Assembly (NCBI RefSeq): GCF_902859705.1
Contig: NZ_CADIJO010000010.1
Location: 124,001 to 188,000, forward strand
DNA length: 64,000 bases
Source of the DNA: Achromobacter deleyi
Lineage (GTDB): Bacteria > Pseudomonadota > Gammaproteobacteria > Burkholderiales > Burkholderiaceae_B
Reading direction: 5' to 3'
Under the pieces are notes generated by a model. That model searched no databases and was not told the origin of the DNA. It worked only from the letters and a program-made list of their open reading frames with translations. Positions 52,149 to 60,717 of the stretch are shown piece after piece. Within the stretch, counting starts at the first letter, position 1; the number at the start of each line of letters is the position of its first letter. Made by a program: the position numbers and the translations under genes.

Positions 52149-52166
52149 GAAATATGACGATATTTC
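52149..52166 (-). promoter_or_regulatory. AT-rich inverted repeat upstream of the ssu operon
   Basis: GAAATAT-GACG-ATATTTC is a perfect 7-bp inverted repeat in an AT-rich patch 128 bp before the start of the first operon gene. It has the form of an operator for a dimeric regulator, and sulfur-starvation control would be expected, but I cannot match it to a named site such as CysB. Confidence 0.4.
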
Positions 52167-52214
52167 GTGGGGTTTTAGGGGGATGGGTTGTGCGTGGGTT
52201 TGAGTTCTTAAGTC

Positions 52215-52376
52215 GCGCTTGGCGGGGTCGGGGTGTGGAGGGCGGGGCTACGATTGCGGTCCGGAGCCTTCGCTCCGGACTGCCCCTTCGTCATCCTCGT
52301 CCGCCTTCGGCTCCCTTCGGATTCCCTCGGGCGCATCTACACGCCCCGCCCTCCACACCCCGACCCCGCCAAGCGC
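52215..52376 (-). repeat. Palindromic element copy B (core in reverse orientation)
   Basis: A 34-bp left arm (52215-52248) and its perfect reverse complement (52343-52376) enclose a 94-nt core that is the reverse complement of the core of copies A and C. The internal hairpin is at 52259-52280. Its GC-rich arms share no obvious alignment with the arms of A or C beyond composition. It lies 194 bp upstream of the first ssu-operon gene. Confidence 0.9.
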
Positions 52377-52857
52377 TCACGATTAGGATCAGTCACGGAC
52401 GTTGGGGCGGACGGTGTGCTTGGCGTTTTTTTCACGGTCAGTGGGGGGTGGGCGGGGTGGGACGGTGCCCGCTTCGTGCCGGCCGCGCGGGCGGCCTTAC
52501 GAAGCTTACGCGGCGTCTTGCGGGCGCCGATGCCGCTCTCGCGCGTAGGTGAGGATGTTGTTTTCTAGCGGCGCGGATGCCGTGGCGTTCCACATCAGTG
52601 TGCAGCGCCTGATGGGCGGCGCGCGAGACGGTCAGCATGCGCAATCAAGCGCCTGCCGCGCCGCCCATCACCGCCCCACCCCCACGATGTGCGACCCAAT
52701 AGAAAACCAATCCCCAACAGCGCGAAGCGCAACCGCAACACTGTCAGCAACACAAATGCCAAACGTGGCCGCCCGCGCGGCCGCGGCTTGGCGACCCTGC
52801 AGATCTCATTCCCTGTACACAGGTCTAGCAGCGCGACAAACCTCGAAAACCGTAGCT
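52377..52857. other. Gene-free spacer between element copies B and C
   Basis: I find no recognisable protein or RNA in these 481 bp. Several short frames exist, but their translations are arginine/proline-rich and resemble no family. It contains a G-rich run near 52441-52461 and a separate 14-bp palindrome (52610-52670). It could be a decayed gene or element cargo. Confidence 0.5.
52610..52670. repeat. Short palindrome with 14-bp arms
   Basis: TGATGGGCGGCGCG (52610-52623) and CGCGCCGCCCATCA (52657-52670) are perfect complements separated by 33 nt. The loop does not contain the core of elements A-C, so it is a different structure. It may be a decayed or minimal relative, or a stand-alone hairpin. 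Confidence 0.6.
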
Positions 52858-53011
52858 CGTCGCGGGGGTGGCTTGCGGAGTGGGCAACCTCGATGCGCCC
52901 GAGGGAATCTGAAGGGAGCCGAAGGCGGACGAAGATGACGAGGGGGAAGTCCGGAGCGAACGCTCCGGACCGCAATCGTGGGCGCCCACTCCGCAAGCCA
53001 CCCCCGCGACG
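52858..53011 (+). repeat. Palindromic element copy C
   Basis: A 28-bp left arm (52858-52885) and its perfect complement (52984-53011) enclose a 98-nt core with GCGCCCGAGGGAATC followed by TGAAGG, the hairpin GTCCGGAGC-GAAC-GCTCCGGAC (52949-52970) and CGGACCGCAATCG. After a 3-nt indel the outer flanks (CGTAG.TCG) also match in inverted form, so the arms may have been longer. It lies 70 bp past the stop of the SnaA-like gene. Confidence 0.9.
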
Positions 53012-53080
53012 GGCGACCTACGAAGCAAAGCCCAACGCAAGACAAAAAAATCCACAGACGACCTCAGAAAACCCGAAGCA

Positions 53081-54451
53081 TCAAACAATCACCCCCCGGA
53101 AGTCCCCCGTCACATGCTCCAAAGGCAACCGACTCCGCCCCACCCCAAAAAGCTTCTCCCGAAGCGTCCCCTCGACATAAGAACTCTTAAAAACCCCACG
53201 TTCCTGCAACTCAGGCACCACCAGATCGATAAAGTCCGAATAGCACTCAGGCGTCACCGTACGCGCCAGATTGAAGCCATCGATATCTGTTTCTTCTACC
53301 CAGGATGCCAGTTCCTCTGCCACCTGCGCTCCGCTGCCCACCAGCGCCGGATAACGGCCGCCCAGTGCCATGTCCGCCAGCAGGTCATTCACCGTGCGGT
53401 CCGTCCTGGCCACCGTCAGATTCTTCACTGCGGACTCGATCGCGTTGTTCTTCACATAGCGTATCGGCTCGTCGTTCCTGTATTGCGAAAAGTCTATCCC
53501 CGTTGAGCTCGCATAGTGTGCCAGGCCGGCCTCCGGGCTGGCGTAGCGCAGATACTCCGCGTGCTTTTCCCTGGCCTCGGCCTCCGTCTTGCCCACCACT
53601 GCTGTCACGCCCATGAAGAACTTGATGTCGCGCGGGTCACGGCCTTCCTTGGCGACCGACTCGCGCACGCTGGCCACCAGCTTGCGCAGGCCTTCCTTGG
53701 TTTGGCTCGACACGAACACACATTCCGCGTGGCGCGCCGCGAACGCCTGGCCGCGGCCCGACGAGCCGGCCTGGTACAGCACCGGCGTGCGCTGGCGTGA
53801 CGGCTCCGACAGGTGGTAGCCCTGCACCTTGTAGTACTTGCCCTCGTGGTCTATCCGGCGCACCGCCTCCGGGTCCGCATAGACCCGGGCCGCGCGATCC
53901 GCGCGCACCGCCTTGTCGTCCCAGCTGCCTTCCCACAGCTTGTAGGCCACTTCCAGGAACTCGTCCGCGCGGTCATAGCGTTCGTCGTGCGCGATCTGCT
54001 CCGACAGGCCCATCGCCCGCGCCGCGCTTTCCAGATAGCCTGTCACGATATTCCAGCCGATGCGGCCGTTCGTCAGGTGGTCCAGCGTCGAAAAGCGGCG
54101 GGCCAGCAGGTAGGGGGCCTCGTACGTCAGGTTCACCGTCACCCCGAAACCCAGGTGGCGCGTCGCGGCCGCCATTGCCGACACCGTCAGCAGCGGGTCG
54201 TTCACCGGCAGCTGAATCGACTCGCGCAGCGTCAGGTCCGCCGAGTCCTGGTACACGTCGTATACCCCCACGATATCGGCCAGGAACAGGCCGTCGAACA
54301 GGCCGCGTTCCAGCAGCCGCGCCAGGTCCGTCCAGTAGTCCAGCGTCTTGTATTGCGTCGACGTATCTCGTGGATGCGTCCACAGGCCGTGGTTGATGTG
54401 GCCCACGCAATTCATGTTGAATGCGTTCAGGAGGATTTGCTTCTTCGCCAT
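53081..54451 (-). CDS. LLM-class flavin monooxygenase, NtaA/SnaA/DszA family
   Basis: A 456-aa FMNH2-dependent oxygenase of the bacterial luciferase fold. Family blocks are LNAFNMNCVGHINHGLW, LERGLFDGLFLADIVGVYD, the GRIGWNIVTGYL segment, and VLYQAGSSGRGQAFAARHAE. Relatives oxidise nitrilotriacetate, pristinamycin, dibenzothiophene sulfone or dimethyl sulfide. Two SfnB-like flavoproteins directly upstream and an ssu operon downstream suggest a sulfur-containing substrate. Its reduced flavin could come from SsuE. Confidence 0.9.
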   Translation of the reverse strand: MAKKQILLNAFNMNCVGHINHGLWTHPRDTSTQYKTLDYWTDLARLLERGLFDGLFLADIVGVYDVYQDSADLTLRESIQLPVNDPLLTVSAMAAATRHLGFGVTVNLTYEAPYLLARRFSTLDHLTNGRIGWNIVTGYLESAARAMGLSEQIAHDERYDRADEFLEVAYKLWEGSWDDKAVRADRAARVYADPEAVRRIDHEGKYYKVQGYHLSEPSRQRTPVLYQAGSSGRGQAFAARHAECVFVSSQTKEGLRKLVASVRESVAKEGRDPRDIKFFMGVTAVVGKTEAEAREKHAEYLRYASPEAGLAHYASSTGIDFSQYRNDEPIRYVKNNAIESAVKNLTVARTDRTVNDLLADMALGGRYPALVGSGAQVAEELASWVEETDIDGFNLARTVTPECYSDFIDLVVPELQERGVFKSSYVEGTLREKLFGVGRSRLPLEHVTGDFRGVIV

Positions 54452-54472
54452 GGCGTGCCGCTTTCCTAAGTG

Positions 54473-55690
54473 TCAGGTGGTGCCGACCCGGCCGGGGACC
54501 GCGTCGTTCAGGTAGTAATTGCCCACCGCGTGGCGCTTCCAGCGTACCGGGTCGTGCAGCGTGTGGGTGCGCGCGTTGCGCCAGTGGCGGTCCAGGTTCA
54601 GGTGGTCCAGCGTGGCCTGCGTGCCGGCCAGTTCGAACAGCTTCGTGCCCGCCGCCAGCGCCGATTCCGTCGTCAGCGCGCGGGCCTCGGCCACCGCGAT
54701 GGCGGCGGCGGCCACCAGGTGCGGCTGCGGGTCTGCAGTCGCCACGTCCAGGATGCGGCCGGCGCGGGCCACCAGCGCTCTTGCGGCATCCAGGCGGATC
54801 GACAGGCGGCCGAATTCGCTGAGCGTCAGCGGGTCGTCGGCCGCGCGTTCCACGCCGGCATCGATCCACGGGCGCGAGCGGTTGCGCACGAACTCCAGCG
54901 CGTCCGCCAGCGCCGCCTGGCCGATGCCCAGGTCGATCGCGGCGTGGATGATCTGCGCCAGCGGCTTGATCGTGTTGGGTGGCGCAGTGGAGTCGACCAG
55001 CACCATCACGTTCTCCGCCGGCACCGCCACGTCCTTGAACAGCACCGTGCCGCTGCCCGTCACGCGCTGGCCGAAACCCGACCAGTCGTCGATCACCTCC
55101 ACCCCGGGGCTGTCGCGGCGCACGAAGGCCAGGCGCTGGATCGCGTCATCGCCCACCGTCGCAGTGGGAATCCACTGCGCGTAGAGGGCACCCGTGCAAT
55201 AGAACTTGCTGCCGTTGATACGCCAGCCGCCCTCGCCGTCCGGCGACAGGCGGGTGCGGCGTTCGGCGGCGGTGCGGGTGCCGATCTCGGCCAGGGCGTT
55301 GCCGAAGCGTTCCCCCGCCAGGGCGCGGGCGTAGAAGCGGCGCTTCTGGTCGGCGCTGCCGTTCACGCGCAGCACTTCCAGCGCGTAATAGTGGTTTTGT
55401 GGAATCTGGCCCAGCGAGCCGTCGGCGCCCGAGATGATCGCCGTCACCTCGGCCAGCGTCACCCTCGACACCCCCGCGCCGCCGTATTCTCGCGGCACGG
55501 TGATGCCCCACAGACCCGATTGCGAATAGCGTTCCAGTTCCGGCAGGGGCAGACGCCGTTCGCGGTCGCGCTGGGCGGCCTCCAGGGCGAAGTCCGCGGC
55601 CAGCACGCGCGCAACGTCCAGCGCCTGGGCATCGCTGGCGATGATGGCGGCGCGCTGCGGCGCCAGGGTCGAAATGGGCGTGTCGCTCAT
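54473..55690 (-). CDS. SfnB/DszC-like acyl-CoA-dehydrogenase-fold flavoprotein (copy 2)
   Basis: A 405-aa flavoprotein. The N-terminal GLWGITVPREYGGAGVS block, the GQIPQNHYYALEVLRVNG segment, the FGQRVTGSGTVLFKD block and the C-terminal HWRNARTHTLHDPVRWK signature place it in the SfnB subgroup. It is a tandem paralog of the next gene upstream (3 nt away), sharing most of these blocks. Probably FMNH2-dependent monooxygenation of an organosulfur compound or a desaturation. Confidence 0.86.
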   Translation of the reverse strand: MSDTPISTLAPQRAAIIASDAQALDVARVLAADFALEAAQRDRERRLPLPELERYSQSGLWGITVPREYGGAGVSRVTLAEVTAIISGADGSLGQIPQNHYYALEVLRVNGSADQKRRFYARALAGERFGNALAEIGTRTAAERRTRLSPDGEGGWRINGSKFYCTGALYAQWIPTATVGDDAIQRLAFVRRDSPGVEVIDDWSGFGQRVTGSGTVLFKDVAVPAENVMVLVDSTAPPNTIKPLAQIIHAAIDLGIGQAALADALEFVRNRSRPWIDAGVERAADDPLTLSEFGRLSIRLDAARALVARAGRILDVATADPQPHLVAAAAIAVAEARALTTESALAAGTKLFELAGTQATLDHLNLDRHWRNARTHTLHDPVRWKRHAVGNYYLNDAVPGRVGTT

Positions 55691-55693
55691 GGC

Positions 55694-56962
55694 TCAGATC
55701 CAGGAATGGCGGTTGGGGCGGCGGCCGTTCAGCAGGTAATTGCCCACGGCGTGGTACTTCCAGCGCACCGGGTCGTGCAGCGTGTGGGTGCGGGCATTGC
55801 GCCAATGGCGATCCAGGTTGAATTCCGCCAGCGATGAACGCGAGCCGGACAGCTCGAACAGCGTTTCGCTGGCGGCCAGCGCGATCTCGGTGGTCAGCGC
55901 CTTGGCGCGCGCCACCGCAATGGATGCGGCGGCCACGTCGTCGGCATCCAGCGTGCGCGGGGTGGCGTCGTCCAGGTGTGCGGCGGCTTCCAGCAGCACG
56001 GCCTGCGCGGCGTGCAGGTCGATGAACAGGCGGCCCACGTCGCCGATCACATAGGGGTCTTGCGTGGCGCGTTCGACGCCGGCCTCGGCCCACGGGCGGG
56101 CGCGTTCGCGCAGGAATTTGACGGTGTCGTTCAGCGCGGCCTCCGCAATCCCGGCGTCGATGGCGGCCTGCATCAGCTGGGCGAACGGGCCTTGCAGCGC
56201 GGGCTTTTCCTGCACCGCCCAGGCCGGCAGCACGGCGTCAGGTTCGACCCGCACGTTGTCCAGCAGCACCGTGCCGCTGGCGGTGGTGCGCTGGCCGAAG
56301 CTGGACCAATCGTCCACCACCGTCAGGCCCGGCGCGCCGCGATCCAGCAGCACCGTCACCAGGCGGCCTTCGGTGTCCAGCGCCTTGGTGGGTATCCAGT
56401 GCGCGTACAGCGCACCGGTGGAATAGTATTTTCGCCCCGACAGCCGGTAGCCATTGCCCTCGGCCACCAGCCGCGCCTGCACGTCGCGCGCATGGCGGGT
56501 GTGGCGTTCGGGGCCGGCGTTGCCCAGGCGACGGCCGGCCAGCACGCCCTCGTAGTAGTGCCGCTTCTGCTGCGGTGTGCCCACCTGGCGCAGCAGGTTG
56601 AGCGAGCCGAAATGATTCTGGGGAATCTGGCCCAGCGACGGGTCGGCCGCGCTGATGATGCGAAACACCTCGGCCAGCGTCACGTGCGACACCTGGGCGC
56701 CACCGTATTCGCGCGGCACCGTGATGCCGCCCAGGCCGCTGGCGGAATAGCGTTCGATCTCGCGCCACGGCAGGCTGCGGTCCCGATCGCGCTGCGCCGC
56801 GCCCTGTGCGAAGTCGGCGGCCAACGCATGCGCGGCGTCGAGGGCTTCGGCATCGCTGTGCAGCCGGGCGGCCGGCACCACGCGAGGCGCCTCGTCGTTG
56901 TCCTGCGGAAAGGGGGAAGCTGCGGCTTGCGGCATGAGACGGGGCGCCAGGGGTGAAAACAT
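55694..56962 (-). CDS. SfnB/DszC-like acyl-CoA-dehydrogenase-fold flavoprotein (copy 3)
   Basis: A 422-aa flavoprotein, first gene of the copy3-copy2-SnaA-like operon. Blocks GLGGITVPREYGGAQVS, GQIPQNHFGSLNLLRQVG, FGQRTTASGTVLLDN and HWRNARTHTLHDPVRWK parallel those of copy 2. The start may be at 56962 or at the M10 position of that frame (MPQAAASPFPQ). It is divergent from an unrecognised gene with a 205-bp gap that should hold both promoters. Confidence 0.86.
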   Translation of the reverse strand: MFSPLAPRLMPQAAASPFPQDNDEAPRVVPAARLHSDAEALDAAHALAADFAQGAAQRDRDRSLPWREIERYSASGLGGITVPREYGGAQVSHVTLAEVFRIISAADPSLGQIPQNHFGSLNLLRQVGTPQQKRHYYEGVLAGRRLGNAGPERHTRHARDVQARLVAEGNGYRLSGRKYYSTGALYAHWIPTKALDTEGRLVTVLLDRGAPGLTVVDDWSSFGQRTTASGTVLLDNVRVEPDAVLPAWAVQEKPALQGPFAQLMQAAIDAGIAEAALNDTVKFLRERARPWAEAGVERATQDPYVIGDVGRLFIDLHAAQAVLLEAAAHLDDATPRTLDADDVAAASIAVARAKALTTEIALAASETLFELSGSRSSLAEFNLDRHWRNARTHTLHDPVRWKYHAVGNYLLNGRRPNRHSWI

Positions 56963-57167
56963 GCAGCCTATCGGCGCGGCCCGGCGCGCGGAAGGACGGA
57001 TTTCTCATGCGGTTATTTGAAATCGGTATATGCCGCGCCGTGCCCCGCGCTACCTGTTAGCAGGCGTCGCGGCGGCATAACGAAATCACCAAAGAGTGTT
57101 TGCGGGCGGCTTTCGCGCTTGCTTAGAGTCGAGCTTTTCCGAGCCCTGCGCCCTGCCGCCCGCCTTC

Positions 57168-57995
57168 ATGCCCGAACTGGATCTGCCTATTGCCCTGGAC
57201 TACGACGGCGCGCTGGAAGCCCGGCTGTTCGACGACATCCGCGTTGTCGTGGCGCCCAATATTCCGGCCGCACGCATCGAGCCGCCACGCGACCTGGCCA
57301 ATGCCGACGAGCGCCAGGCAGCCGGCGAATACGCCATCTGGAACACCGTGCACGACCTGTTCATCACGCAGGTGGCGGCGCATGCCATTGCCGGCCTGTT
57401 CCGCGACGACTCCGAGTTCCAGTTCGCCCTGGCGCGCCAGTTGGGCGACGACGCGGCCCATGCGGAATTCTCGCGCGGCCGCGCTGCCGCGCTGCTGGGC
57501 CGCGACCCCTTGCCCGAAGTCGAGCAAGGCGTGCGCGATGCCTGGGACCTGGTCGGCGGCTTTGCGCTGCGCAATTGGCAGAACTTCCTGGCCTGGCAAT
57601 TCCATTACGAACATTACATCCTGGCACGCCTGTTCGTGAACCGCCGCACCGCCCGCGTGCTGGACTTCGGCCATCGCGAATTTGGCGAAAACCGCATCCT
57701 GCCCGACGAAGAAGCGCACCGCATCCGCATCACGCAATGGTGGCTGCGCAAGCTGGCGAACGCCAGCGAGGCCCAGCGCCATGACTGGACCGAAAGCCTG
57801 ATCCAGGCCGATGAAGACGTGCAACGCATTCTTGGGCCTTACCTGCGCGATTCCTGGCAACTGAACCTGCGCGCCACCGGCCTGGATACCCGCGGCCACG
57901 TCGCGCTGTACGACGCCTGGCGGCGCGAGCTGCTGGCCACGCTGCTGCGCGTGGCCCCCGACGACCTGCCCCCCTTGACCAGCCTGGCCGCCTAA
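57168..57995 (+). CDS. Unrecognised protein, possibly all-helical and metal-binding
   Basis: A 275-aa protein that I do not recognise. It has no signal peptide or membrane segment and looks mostly helical. Several Glu/His-rich stretches occur: YAIWNTVHDLFITQVAAHAIAG-type segment, DDAAHAEFSRG, WQFHYEHYILARLF and FGHREFGENRILPDEEAHR. Their spacing resembles ferritin-like di-iron or heme-oxygenase-like proteins, but this is only a guess. The ATG at 57168 was chosen over an upstream frame that lacks support; its ribosome site is weak. It stands 34 nt before an ABC-transporter binding-protein gene and divergent from the organosulfur oxygenase operon. Confidence 0.75.
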   Translation: MPELDLPIALDYDGALEARLFDDIRVVVAPNIPAARIEPPRDLANADERQAAGEYAIWNTVHDLFITQVAAHAIAGLFRDDSEFQFALARQLGDDAAHAEFSRGRAAALLGRDPLPEVEQGVRDAWDLVGGFALRNWQNFLAWQFHYEHYILARLFVNRRTARVLDFGHREFGENRILPDEEAHRIRITQWWLRKLANASEAQRHDWTESLIQADEDVQRILGPYLRDSWQLNLRATGLDTRGHVALYDAWRRELLATLLRVAPDDLPPLTSLAA

Positions 57996-58029
57996 CCCGG
58001 CGACGCCCATCACGACCGAAGGAACCCGC

Positions 58030-59718
58030 ATGACCCAGCCCTTGCCCCCGGCGTTCGACACCGACGCGCCGCAGGACACCGTCAACCCCCTGCGCCGCTG
58101 GCTGCTCAGCGCCGGTGCGCTGATGGGCACCGGCGCGCTGTTTCCCAACGTGATCTTCGCGCCGGCCCATGCCGACACGCAGAGCCTGCCGAACACGCTG
58201 CAAGGCGCCACCCCGGGTGGCGTGCTGAACGCCGTGGTGCACCCCGAGCCGCCCACGCTGGCCTTCTACCTCAATTCGTCTACGCCCACGGGCGCCGTGG
58301 CCAGCAAGATCTTCGACGGCCTGGTGGAATACGGCCCCGACCTGAAACCGCGGCCGGTGCTGGCCGAAAGCTGGACCGTGTCGGAAGACGGCAAGACCAT
58401 CACCTTCAAATTGCGCCAGGGCGTGCTGTGGCACGACGGCAAGCCGTTCACCGCGGCCGACGTGAAGTGGTCCGCCGAAGAGGTCTGGCTGAAGCACGCG
58501 CCCAGCGCGCGCCGCGTGTTCCAGTACCTGAAGCAGGTGGAAACGCCTGACGACCACACCGTGGTGCTGCACCTGTCGCAGCCCACGCCGGTGGCGCTGA
58601 ACGCCATCGACTCGCTGGGTGCACCGATTCTGCCGCGCCACCTGTTCGAAGGCACCGACATCCAGAACAACCCGTACAACAACAAGCCGGTGGGCACGGG
58701 GCCGTTCGTCTTCAAAGAATGGAATCGCGGCAACTACATCGTGCTCGAACGAAACGCGCACTACTGGCAGCCCGAACGGCCCTTCCTGGACCGCATCGTG
58801 TGGAAAATCGTGCCTGACGTGTCCGGCCGCGCCACCGCGCTGGAAACTGGCGCGGTCTCGTATGGCGAGCGCAATCCGGTAGCCTTCACTGACGCCACCC
58901 GCCTGTCCAAGCTGCCCAAGCTGGCGGTGGACACGTCCGGCTACAACGGCTTTGCCGCGTGGCTGTGGCTAGAAGCCAACTTGCGCGACCCTATCCTGTC
59001 GAACCTGAAGGTGCGCCAGGCCATCGCCCACGCGGTCAACAAGCAGGCGCTGGTCAAGACCGTCTGGAACGGCTATGCCGAACCCTTCGTCAGCCCGGTG
59101 CCTTCGCTGGTCAAGCCGTACCACAACCCCAACGTGCAGCAGTATGCCTACGACCCCGCACTGGCCGAGAAGCTGCTGGACGAAGCCGGCTACCCGCGCG
59201 GCGCCGGCGGCTGGCGCTTTGCGCTGACCCACGACTACATTCCGTTCGGCGACGATTACCGCCGCACCGGCGAATTCGTGCGCCAGGCGCTGCGCAAGAT
59301 CGGCATCGACGTCACCCTGCGCGGGCTGGACCTGGCCACCTGGACCCGCAATGTCTTCACCGACTACAACTTCCAGCTGATCAGCTCGTGGGGCACGGTG
59401 CTGATCGATCCGCAACTGGGGGTCGAAACCCGCTACTGGAGCAAGGCTGAAGCCCGCGGTACGCCCTGGTACAACGCGTCCGGCTACAACAACCCCGACA
59501 TGGACCGCGCCATCGAGGCCGCCCAGGTCGAGACCGACCCCAAAAAACGCATCGAACAGTACAACGAGGTGCAGCGGCTGGCGCAGCGCGATCTGCCGCT
59601 GATCGGCCTGTTCGAATTCCGCTGGTTCGGCGTCTGGGACAAGCAGCTGCGCAACGTGACCGACGCGTCGTCCCACTCGCGCAACAACTTCGCCAACGTC
59701 TGGCTCGGCAAGGCCTGA
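58030..59718 (+). CDS. Dipeptide/oligopeptide-type ABC substrate-binding protein
   Basis: A 562-aa exported binding protein of the DppA/OppA/GsiB cluster. The N-terminus has a twin-Arg-like signal (NPLRRWLLSAGALM) with cleavage near APAHA. Family blocks include LAFYLNSSTPTGAVASKIFDGLVEYG and TFKLRQGVLWHDGKPFTAADVKWS. The ligand may be a peptide, glutathione or, given the neighbours, a sulfur-containing compound. It is the first of four genes forming a complete importer. Confidence 0.9.
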   Translation: MTQPLPPAFDTDAPQDTVNPLRRWLLSAGALMGTGALFPNVIFAPAHADTQSLPNTLQGATPGGVLNAVVHPEPPTLAFYLNSSTPTGAVASKIFDGLVEYGPDLKPRPVLAESWTVSEDGKTITFKLRQGVLWHDGKPFTAADVKWSAEEVWLKHAPSARRVFQYLKQVETPDDHTVVLHLSQPTPVALNAIDSLGAPILPRHLFEGTDIQNNPYNNKPVGTGPFVFKEWNRGNYIVLERNAHYWQPERPFLDRIVWKIVPDVSGRATALETGAVSYGERNPVAFTDATRLSKLPKLAVDTSGYNGFAAWLWLEANLRDPILSNLKVRQAIAHAVNKQALVKTVWNGYAEPFVSPVPSLVKPYHNPNVQQYAYDPALAEKLLDEAGYPRGAGGWRFALTHDYIPFGDDYRRTGEFVRQALRKIGIDVTLRGLDLATWTRNVFTDYNFQLISSWGTVLIDPQLGVETRYWSKAEARGTPWYNASGYNNPDMDRAIEAAQVETDPKKRIEQYNEVQRLAQRDLPLIGLFEFRWFGVWDKQLRNVTDASSHSRNNFANVWLGKA

Positions 59719-59739
59719 GCGCCGCGGGACCCACCAGCC

Positions 59740-60717
59740 ATGTTCGCGCGCCTGCCCCGCCCCGTCCGCTACCTGCTGCAGATCCTGTTCGTGGTGGGCG
59801 CCACGGCGGTGGCGAATTTCTTCCTGCTCAAGCTGGTTCCCGGCGACCTGGTGGACGTGATCGCCGCGGAAAACAGCGGCATCACCCCGGCCCACGTGGC
59901 TGAGTTGCGGCTGGCCTACGGGCTGGACCAGAGCGTGCTGGCGCAACTGGGCTATTACCTGAAAAGCCTGGCGTCGCTGGACCTGGGCTATTCGTTCCGC
60001 TATGGCGAGCCGGTGGCAACGCTGATCTTTGGCAGGCTGCCGGCGACGCTGGCGCTCATTGGCACCGGGCTGGCGCTGTCAGTGGTGTTGGGGGTGCTGC
60101 TGGGCGTGCTGGCGGCACGGCGGCCGCATGGTCTGTTGGACACACTGCTGTCGGCCCTGGCCACGGCCGGCTATTCGGCGCCCATGTTCTGGACCGCGCT
60201 GATGCTCATCGTGGGGTTCGGCGTGCACCTGGACTGGCTGCCGGTCGGCGGCATTCGCGACGTGGGCGCGGCCTACCAGGGCTGGGCGCTGTGGCTGGAC
60301 CATGCGCGGCACCTGGCGCTGCCGGTGGCCACGGTGGCGATCTACTACGTGGCCATCTACGCGCGGCTGTCGCGCGCGTCCATGATCGAAACGCTGCAGG
60401 AAGACTACATCCGCACCGCGCGCGCTCGCGGCAATGGCGAGGCCCGGGTGATCTGGCGCCATGCGCTGCGCAACGCGATCCTGCCCGTCGTCACCATGCT
60501 GGGCCTCCAAAGCAGCGCGCTGCTGGGCGGCAGCATCGTGGTGGAAACCGTGTTCGCCTGGCCCGGCCTGGGCCAGCTGTCGTTCGAGGCCATCGCCAGC
60601 CGCGACGTCAACCTGCTGCTGGGCATCCTGCTGATGAGCGCGGCACTGGTGGCGGTGATGAACATTGCCGTCGACGCTACCTACGGGTGGCTGGATCCCC
60701 GTGTGAGAAAAGCATGA
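59740..60717 (+). CDS. ABC transporter permease, DppB type
   Basis: A 325-aa inner-membrane permease with six hydrophobic segments. The N-terminal DppB block RYLLQILFVVGATAVANFFLLKLVPGD and the EAA loop ARARGNGEARVIWRHALRNAILPV are clear. Its stop overlaps the next start (ATGA at 60714-60717). Confidence 0.93.
   Translation: MFARLPRPVRYLLQILFVVGATAVANFFLLKLVPGDLVDVIAAENSGITPAHVAELRLAYGLDQSVLAQLGYYLKSLASLDLGYSFRYGEPVATLIFGRLPATLALIGTGLALSVVLGVLLGVLAARRPHGLLDTLLSALATAGYSAPMFWTALMLIVGFGVHLDWLPVGGIRDVGAAYQGWALWLDHARHLALPVATVAIYYVAIYARLSRASMIETLQEDYIRTARARGNGEARVIWRHALRNAILPVVTMLGLQSSALLGGSIVVETVFAWPGLGQLSFEAIASRDVNLLLGILLMSAALVAVMNIAVDATYGWLDPRVRKA

Noticed and set aside
52022-52214. A sigma-54 promoter for the ssu operon
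   Set aside because: I found no TGGCAC-N5-TTGC pattern on the minus strand in this gap.
52233-53180. Small proteins encoded across palindromic elements B and C
   Set aside because: Their frames are kept open by GC content and by the palindrome itself; the translations are Arg/Pro-rich, differ in frame between copies and lack start signals.
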